Source: Candidatus Bathyarchaeota archaeon
GTDB lineage: Archaea; Thermoproteota; Bathyarchaeia; TCS64
Direction: 5' to 3'
DNA length: 10,350 nucleotides
Assembly: GCA_013619005.1 (NCBI GenBank)
Contig: JABXKY010000014.1
Location: 1-10,350, forward strand
Shown here: positions 6,883 through 10,350 of the stretch, in pieces
Numbering within the stretch: position 1 is the stretch's first letter
Layout: every line of letters starts with the position of its first letter
Program-made: the position numbers and the translations under genes
Notes under the pieces: model-generated
The model's input: the letters and a program-made list of their open reading frames with translations, nothing else
The model's database searches: none
What the model was told of the DNA's origin: nothing

Positions 6883-7887
6883 TTACAAATAAGTATCTTT
6901 GAATTTGAGGGGCAGTAGGTAGTCTCCGCTGCCTCCTAGTATCAGACGGTGGTAGACGCCGTTCTCCCCGTGGACTTCCTCGATGGTGCCCCGTGCCTCT
7001 ATCATGTCACCCTCTTGGGCTTGTTCCGTGAACTTACCTCTAAAACTCTTGAGTTCACTGACCTTGAGGTTCCCGGTATCACCCGACACCTGGATTATCC
7101 CGTAGATACATGGATTAAAGATTGATCTTGAAGCATCGACGATTCTTGCCTTGATTTTTGCGCGTTTGATAGGTTTTGAGACAGACCCGTCATCTGCCAT
7201 GAGTAACCTAACAAAGTACTCCCTGCCGTGAACCACCCCGTGAAGTACTTTCGATGATTCTATCCCAGAAAATTTGTCGAGAGGTATTCCAGTATCCCCC
7301 CAGCGGGAACTTAAAATCCTGTCAAATAATTCCCCCATCAATGGCTTGACCCAGTCTTGTTTCTCTCGAATCTCAGCCAATGCATCATAGGTCCTTCTCC
7401 CATTGCCCTGACCGTAGACGTTGATGTCGATATCGGAACCCTCGGTCTGGAGCCCAATCAATAATGAACCTGAAACACCGTAACTATCCGAGGGGACTCC
7501 GCTTGACACGGATAGAGCGTTCACGAAATCAGTTAGAACTTTCTCGACCTCGGAATCCGGGTTTTTGAGTATCTCGTTAAGCCGTTCACGGGGTTCGTAA
7601 AAGCGTGCTATTTTGCTAATTGGTACTGATTGAAGCTCTATTCCCAGCCGGGGAATGTGATTGATATATTCAGGATGGTTTTTACTCAGATATTCAGAAG
7701 TTGAGTCAATATCATATACTCTCTTGTACCTAACACCACCTAAAACTCGGTCACCGTTTGGGTCGGGAATATAGCGTAGGATAGAGACCACAAGGTTCTC
7801 AGGGTGTGTACTGCCTTTAACGGCGAAGAACAGGCCATCATTGGACTGGATATAGTCTCCCTCGTTGAACCCTCTCCGGCGACCCAT
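6883..7887 (-). CDS. COG2413-type predicted nucleotidyltransferase, function unknown
   Basis: 334 aa. Residues 8-105 are a conserved archaeal N-terminal module (DGLFFAVKGSTHPENLVVSI, 17-36, through EPRERL near 98-103). Residues 110-235 hold a polymerase-beta-type nucleotidyltransferase core: GVSGSLLIGL (137-146) gives the GS turn and SDIDINVYG (151-159) supplies two carboxylates, Asp152 and Asp154. The expected third carboxylate is not obvious; the strand near REYFVRLL carries none. The C-terminal part (about 240-334), with GDMIEARGTIEEV, looks beta-rich and could be OB-like (weak). No substrate is known for the family. It is the first gene of the minus-strand operon leading into DUF447, mptG and the DHPS-like gene, which suggests co-expression with H4MPT synthesis. 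The ATG lies about 29 nt downstream of the CTTATAAG element with no ribosome site, so the mRNA is probably leaderless or nearly so. Confidence 0.75.
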   Translation of the reverse strand: MGRRRGFNEGDYIQSNDGLFFAVKGSTHPENLVVSILRYIPDPNGDRVLGGVRYKRVYDIDSTSEYLSKNHPEYINHIPRLGIELQSVPISKIARFYEPRERLNEILKNPDSEVEKVLTDFVNALSVSSGVPSDSYGVSGSLLIGLQTEGSDIDINVYGQGNGRRTYDALAEIREKQDWVKPLMGELFDRILSSRWGDTGIPLDKFSGIESSKVLHGVVHGREYFVRLLMADDGSVSKPIKRAKIKARIVDASRSIFNPCIYGIIQVSGDTGNLKVSELKSFRGKFTEQAQEGDMIEARGTIEEVHGENGVYHRLILGGSGDYLLPLKFKDTYL

Positions 7888-7896
7888 GACGTTATA

Positions 7897-7931
7897 CCGT
7901 TAATTGTTGAACCTTATAAGATAATTAACGG
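7897..7931. promoter_or_regulatory. Bidirectional promoter: palindromic TATA inside a 9-bp inverted repeat
   Basis: CTTATAAG at 7913-7920 is self-complementary and is the only strong TATA-like element in the 62-bp divergent gap. It is centred about 29 nt from the minus-strand ATG (7887) and about 33 nt from the plus-strand TTG (7950), suitable for archaeal TBP on both strands. It is flanked by a perfect inverted repeat, CCGTTAATT (7897-7905) and AATTAACGG (7923-7931). The arms lie near the expected start sites and are well placed for an operator. The sequence symmetry is observed; promoter and operator function are inferred. Confidence 0.6.
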
Positions 7932-7949
7932 AGTAGAGTGTGACCAGTA

Positions 7950-8897
7950 TTGAGCAAAAGGATGGCAGATATCGTCGGAGGATGTGCCTCACTTGCAGCC
8001 CTCTTAGAGGTCTCGGCCTACCCAAAACCGGGAAACGTTCACCGGGTTAGGGATTTCCCCGATACAAAATACGAGCACTTCCTTGCATCCAGTGTCTCTT
8101 TGGGCCCTAAAATGCAGTATATTGCGGAAAAAAGTCACAGGATCAATAAGGGGTCCCGTGACTGGAGCGAACTAGGGATAGGGGAGAGCATCCTAACCGC
8201 CGTGAACGATATGATGAAGTGGCAGAGCGGCGGAAACGTTCACCTCGGGATCATTCTTCTCTTCTCCCCATTAGCGGCTGCTGCGGGGTCAGTGATGGAT
8301 GAAAACCAAGTAGACCTTGATGAGTTGAGAAAGTCACTTTATACCATTATCGAAGGAGCGACGCCGCAAGACTCGGTGAACATTTACAGGGCAATAGACG
8401 TGGCGATGTCAGCAGAGAACCTCGGTGCCGTTGAACAGCTTGATGTGACGGACACATCGTCCCTTGATATTATTCTAGAGGAGGAAATTACGCCTCTAGA
8501 CATCTTCAACGAATGTGGGGGGATGGACACTATCTGCAGCGAGTGGATAACAGGATTCAAGGTCACGTTCACCGAAGGGTACCCATTCCTCAGAGAGAGG
8601 CTTGATGAAGGCGCCAATATCAACGGGGCAACTGTGGACACGTTCATCAATATTCTTTCAGAGCATCCTGACTCACTTATTAAAAGAAAAAGGGGAATTG
8701 AAGAGGCATCTGCGGTGAGCGAAAAAGCCAAGACCATAATTCAAACAGGAGGAGCTTCATCCGAGGTTGGCATGAAAATGATTTATGAGCTTGATGATGA
8801 GCTGAGAAAGGAAAACGGTTCACTAAACCCTGGAACAACAGCTGACCTTACGGCTGCCTCGTTGTTTCTATTATTACTCTCAGGGTGGAGACCGTGA
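7950..8897 (+). CDS. CitG-like protein (COG1767, triphosphoribosyl-dephospho-CoA synthase family), H4MPT-cluster type
   Basis: 315 aa. Family motifs are EVSAYPKPGNVHRVRDF (20-36), SGGNVHLGIILLFSPLAAAA (93-112) and the C-terminal NPGTTADLTAASLFLLLL (293-310). Classical CitG makes triphosphoribosyl-dephospho-CoA from ATP and dephospho-CoA, releasing adenine, for citrate or malonate lyase. No lyase subunit is near. Instead it is divergent from mptG, DUF447 and the DHPS-like gene, and homologues recur in such clusters. The chemistry, alpha-ribosyl transfer to a ribose hydroxyl, resembles what is needed to attach the second ribofuranosyl 5-phosphate of H4MPT; this is my inference. An in-frame TGA at 7941 limits the start to TTG 7950 or ATG 7962. 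I use TTG because two other genes in the window also appear to use leaderless TTG, but 7962 is possible. Its stop is 1 nt from the convergent CBS gene. Confidence 0.8.
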   Translation: MSKRMADIVGGCASLAALLEVSAYPKPGNVHRVRDFPDTKYEHFLASSVSLGPKMQYIAEKSHRINKGSRDWSELGIGESILTAVNDMMKWQSGGNVHLGIILLFSPLAAAAGSVMDENQVDLDELRKSLYTIIEGATPQDSVNIYRAIDVAMSAENLGAVEQLDVTDTSSLDIILEEEITPLDIFNECGGMDTICSEWITGFKVTFTEGYPFLRERLDEGANINGATVDTFINILSEHPDSLIKRKRGIEEASAVSEKAKTIIQTGGASSEVGMKMIYELDDELRKENGSLNPGTTADLTAASLFLLLLSGWRP

Positions 8898-8898
8898 A

Positions 8899-9330
8899 TC
8901 AAGTGACGATGTACTGCCTAAGGTAGTGGGGGTACAACTCACACATCTCCTTGACACCGTTTTTTGTTAACAATCCCCTCAGGACCTTACCTTCGTGCAC
9001 CCCGATATGTTTGATATCATATTTCTCCATTAAATTCAGTGCATCTTGGAGGGGCGCATCAAGTTCAACCATAATCAACGGGACCGAGATCAGGTCCTTA
9101 ACTAGAACCTCCGCCTTGTTTTTAGCCATTACAAGCCATCTCATGATGTCCTTCAAGGTAACAAGACCAATGGGTTCACCGTCCTCATAAACAACGACGA
9201 CTTTATAGTCAATATCAAGTAGACTATTGGTGAGACTGACCAAGTTCTCCGAAGCCTGCGCAATAGGCGGAGCCTTATTCATCAACACTTTGCATGGGAG
9301 TGTGCAGAACTCGCTGTATTCTTTACTCAA
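8899..9330 (-). CDS. Two-CBS-domain protein
   Basis: 143 aa consisting almost entirely of a CBS pair (Bateman module). CBS1 spans about 14-66 (KVLMNKAPPI, then YKVVVVYEDGEPIGLVTLKD at 42-61); CBS2 spans about 76-130 (VKDLISVPLIMVELDAPLQD, then IKHIGVHEGKVLRGLLTKNG at 106-125). Such modules usually bind adenosine nucleotides, SAM or related ligands and act as sensors, but no effector domain is attached and the ligand cannot be read from the sequence. The start is inferred as TTG: an in-frame TGA immediately precedes it, and the next ATG (9282) would fall within the first CBS strand. A TATA-like element lies about 23 nt upstream with no ribosome site, which suggests a leaderless mRNA. It is divergent from the pyruvate-kinase-domain gene and convergent with the CitG-like gene. 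Two N-terminal cysteines (C9, C13) are noticeable but not a known motif. Confidence 0.85.
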   Translation of the reverse strand: MSKEYSEFCTLPCKVLMNKAPPIAQASENLVSLTNSLLDIDYKVVVVYEDGEPIGLVTLKDIMRWLVMAKNKAEVLVKDLISVPLIMVELDAPLQDALNLMEKYDIKHIGVHEGKVLRGLLTKNGVKEMCELYPHYLRQYIVT

Positions 9331-9348
9331 TCAGGACCACTTCTAAGT

Positions 9349-9356
9349 CATATAAG
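9349..9356 (-). promoter_or_regulatory. TATA-like promoter element for the CBS-domain gene
   Basis: Read on the minus strand this is CTTATATG, centred about 23 nt before the TTG start at 9330 and preceded by AT- and purine-rich sequence. Spacing fits an archaeal TATA box with a leaderless or very short leader transcript. Predicted from position and composition only. Confidence 0.45.
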
Positions 9357-9380
9357 TACACACCCATTTATTTAATTTTC

Positions 9381-9411
9381 AATGACTAAAAATGAACAAA
9401 ATATGAGTCAA
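9381..9411. repeat. Three degenerate tandem units of about 10 bp between divergent genes
   Basis: AATGACTAAA, AATGAACAAA and TATGAGTCAA follow one another at about one helical turn in the 164-bp gap between the CBS and pyruvate-kinase-domain genes. They share (A/T)ATGAnnnAA. The rest of the gap is AT-rich promoter-like DNA with no ORF. It could be a binding array, but chance in AT-rich DNA is quite possible. Confidence 0.25.
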
Positions 9412-9449
9412 TCGGAGTAATTCTGATCAAGTAGACAGTGAAAAGTACA

Positions 9450-9475
9450 GGAAAAAGTTAAAGCCATATTTCTAA
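9450..9475 (+). promoter_or_regulatory. Candidate promoter of the pyruvate-kinase-domain gene
   Basis: A purine-rich stretch (GGAAAAAGTTAAAG, 9450-9463) followed by CCATATTTCTAA (9464-9475) resembles a BRE plus TATA element and is centred about 26 nt before the TTG at 9495. No Shine-Dalgarno is present, which agrees with a leaderless transcript. Weak consensus. Confidence 0.35.
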
Positions 9476-9494
9476 TATCGTTACTCGATGGTTC

Positions 9495-9974
9495 TTGACT
9501 CCGGAAATTAATACAACAGAGAGTTTATTGAAGGCTACAGAGGCGCGAGGAATATCCAATGTAGTAGTGGCGAGCAGGGGTGGAAAAACAGCCCTAAAGA
9601 TCGCGGAGGCCTTGGGGAAGAAAGTTCATGTGATCAGTATCACTGAGTTTTCCTACAGCGATGATGTGAAGAAAAAGATGAAGAAACTCAAGATGGCTCC
9701 CATCGAGAACGCTGACTTGGTGATACAGGATCTGCGTGAGATGAATGAAACACTTCTCATGTTCGGACCTGGAGTCAAAACAGCTCTAGAGGTGGCTGCG
9801 ATAGCAAAACAGAGGGGGCTAGTCGATGGAGAGTTCATCGCAGTCTCGGGTGGGAAGAAGGGAATCGATACGGCTATGGTTCTGGACACGGTTCACCCAG
9901 AGGCCGAACTGGTAACTGAACCCGTTAAACAGCTGGCTATCAAACAAATCATCGCTTCACCGCTGATCAAGTAA
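9495..9974 (+). CDS. Stand-alone pyruvate kinase C-terminal (alpha/beta) domain protein, COG1751-like
   Basis: 159 aa. It matches the regulatory C-terminal domain of pyruvate kinase, without the catalytic barrel: NVVVASRGGKTALKIAEALG (22-41) corresponds to the phosphate-binding strand-loop-helix, KVHVISITEF (43-52) is the second strand, and LVDGEFIAVSGGKKGIDTAM (109-128) is the late GG motif seen in this domain. Independent proteins of this kind are known in archaea but their function is not established; phospho-ligand binding is a reasonable guess, and it cannot itself be a pyruvate kinase. The start is TTG 9495: the frame is closed by TAA at 9459-9461 with no ATG or GTG between, and the ATG at 9488 is out of frame and stops after seven codons. 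Residues 53-70 are a lysine-rich linker (DDVKKKMKKLKM). The gene appears monocistronic. Confidence 0.75.
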   Translation: MTPEINTTESLLKATEARGISNVVVASRGGKTALKIAEALGKKVHVISITEFSYSDDVKKKMKKLKMAPIENADLVIQDLREMNETLLMFGPGVKTALEVAAIAKQRGLVDGEFIAVSGGKKGIDTAMVLDTVHPEAELVTEPVKQLAIKQIIASPLIK

Positions 9975-9991
9975 CATTTTCTCACATCATT

Positions 9992-10000
9992 GTTTTATCA
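9992..10000 (+). promoter_or_regulatory. Candidate TATA element of the winged-helix gene
   Basis: GTTTTATCA lies about 30 nt before the ATG at 10030. No ribosome site precedes that ATG, so a short-leader or leaderless transcript is likely. The T runs at 9977-9980 and 9993-9996 might also help terminate the upstream gene. Weak. Confidence 0.3.
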
Positions 10001-10029
10001 AAGTCTCCCAATAGCCATTACTGGTTATC

Positions 10030-10326
10030 ATGTCTGATTTGCCAAGCAGAACGGTCGCAGACTCTATGGAGGAGACCAAGGAGAGGCATAGAAGGTACTT
10101 GAGGGCCGTCAACAACCCGATTCGCAGGGATATCCTCAGGTCGCTGAAGGATGGAAACGATGTAATTGAATCTATTTCAGAGGATATTGGGTTAGACAAT
10201 AAAACAGTTGGCTGGCACCTCAAGGTATTGTTAGATGGCTTTTGCGTCGAGGAAGTCTTTGAGAATGATGAAGCCAAGTACTCTTTGACTCAAGAGGGAC
10301 TTGTCGTCGATTATATGGACAAGTAA
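10030..10326 (+). CDS. Small ArsR-like winged helix-turn-helix DNA-binding protein
   Basis: 98 aa. A charged N-terminal helix (11-25) leads into RRYLRAVNNPIRRDILRSLK (21-40), typical of the first winged-helix segment (the NPxRRxIL signature). Next come helix 2 (VIESISEDIGL, 45-55), recognition helix NKTVGWHLKVLLDG (57-70) and a wing CVEEVFENDEAKYSLTQEG (72-90). No sensor domain is attached and there is only one cysteine (C72), so metal sensing of the ArsR type is not supported. It probably acts as a dimeric transcription regulator. It lies downstream of the pyruvate-kinase-domain gene on the same strand with a 55-nt gap and its own possible promoter. Targets are unknown; the symmetric element at 7897-7931 is a conceivable one (speculation). 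Confidence 0.8.
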   Translation: MSDLPSRTVADSMEETKERHRRYLRAVNNPIRRDILRSLKDGNDVIESISEDIGLDNKTVGWHLKVLLDGFCVEEVFENDEAKYSLTQEGLVVDYMDK

Positions 10327-10350
10327 CATCAACTGAACAAGATATTTCTA

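Noticed and set aside
6883..6893. Separate TATA box (CTTATTTGTAA) for DUF447
   Set aside because: It overlaps the end of the nucleotidyltransferase gene and gives an imprecise spacing of nearly 40 nt; co-transcription across the 33-nt gap is simpler.
8384..8737. Antisense 117-residue frame within the CitG-like gene
   Set aside because: It lies opposite conserved coding sequence; serine- and leucine-rich low-complexity translation typical of a shadow frame.
7950..8897. Genuine citrate or malonate lyase prosthetic-group synthesis
   Set aside because: No lyase, acyl carrier or CitX-like gene is nearby, and the context is H4MPT synthesis.
9495..9974. Truncated pyruvate kinase pseudogene
   Set aside because: The frame is intact with its own promoter-like region, and stand-alone proteins with this domain are known in archaea.
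9987..10277. Antisense 96-residue frame opposite the winged-helix gene
   Set aside because: The plus-strand frame has a clear winged-helix pattern; the antisense product is serine/leucine-rich with no motif.
1..10350. CRISPR array, tRNA or rRNA gene, insertion sequence or integration site
   Set aside because: No regular repeat-spacer pattern, RNA-gene signature, transposase or terminal repeats were found on reading both strands.

Overview
The window looks archaeal. It carries genes for the tetrahydromethanopterin (H4MPT) C1 carrier, a pair of CooC-type nickel-insertion ATPases, a RACo-type corrinoid reactivator and a coenzyme F420 ligase relative. Archaeal TATA-like boxes lie about 25-30 nt upstream of start codons, and several starts are leaderless or TTG. 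Together these point to an archaeon with an archaeal-type (H4MPT-dependent) Wood-Ljungdahl pathway. Base composition is moderate. The combination would fit an Asgard or Bathyarchaeia-like lineage, but that placement is inference. No methyl-CoM reductase, CODH/ACS subunit, rRNA, tRNA, CRISPR or mobile element is visible.

Layout. (1) Plus-strand operon, 2-3705: the 3' part of a RACo/RamA-like ASKHA activator (5' end outside the window), two different CooC-like ATPases, and a divergent CofE-family ligase, with gaps of 1-12 nt. (2) Minus-strand operon, 7887 to 3697, read in the order COG2413 nucleotidyltransferase, DUF447 flavoprotein, MptG (RFAP synthase), dihydropteroate-synthase-like protein (TIGR00284/MJ0107 type). 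It converges on the first operon with a 9-bp overlap of the two 3' ends. (3) A CitG-like gene, 7950-8897, diverges from the second operon across a compact promoter built around a palindromic TATA element inside a 9-bp inverted repeat. (4) A two-CBS-domain protein on the minus strand, a stand-alone pyruvate-kinase C-terminal-domain protein, and a small winged-helix regulator.

How they work together (inference). MptG, the DHPS-like protein, DUF447 and the CitG-like protein form a recognisable H4MPT biosynthesis set, with the COG2413 protein as an unexplained member. The plus-strand operon would mature and reactivate the CODH/ACS and corrinoid machinery that takes methyl groups from H4MPT. The CofE-like enzyme may glutamylate F420 or another pathway cofactor.

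The window is densely coding. The longest gene-free stretch is 164 bp (9331-9494), which holds two divergent promoters. No wholly new system is evident. The best leads are the divergent CofE paralogue, the CooC variant lacking the signature lysine, the nucleotidyltransferase inside the pterin cluster, and the symmetric bidirectional promoter.
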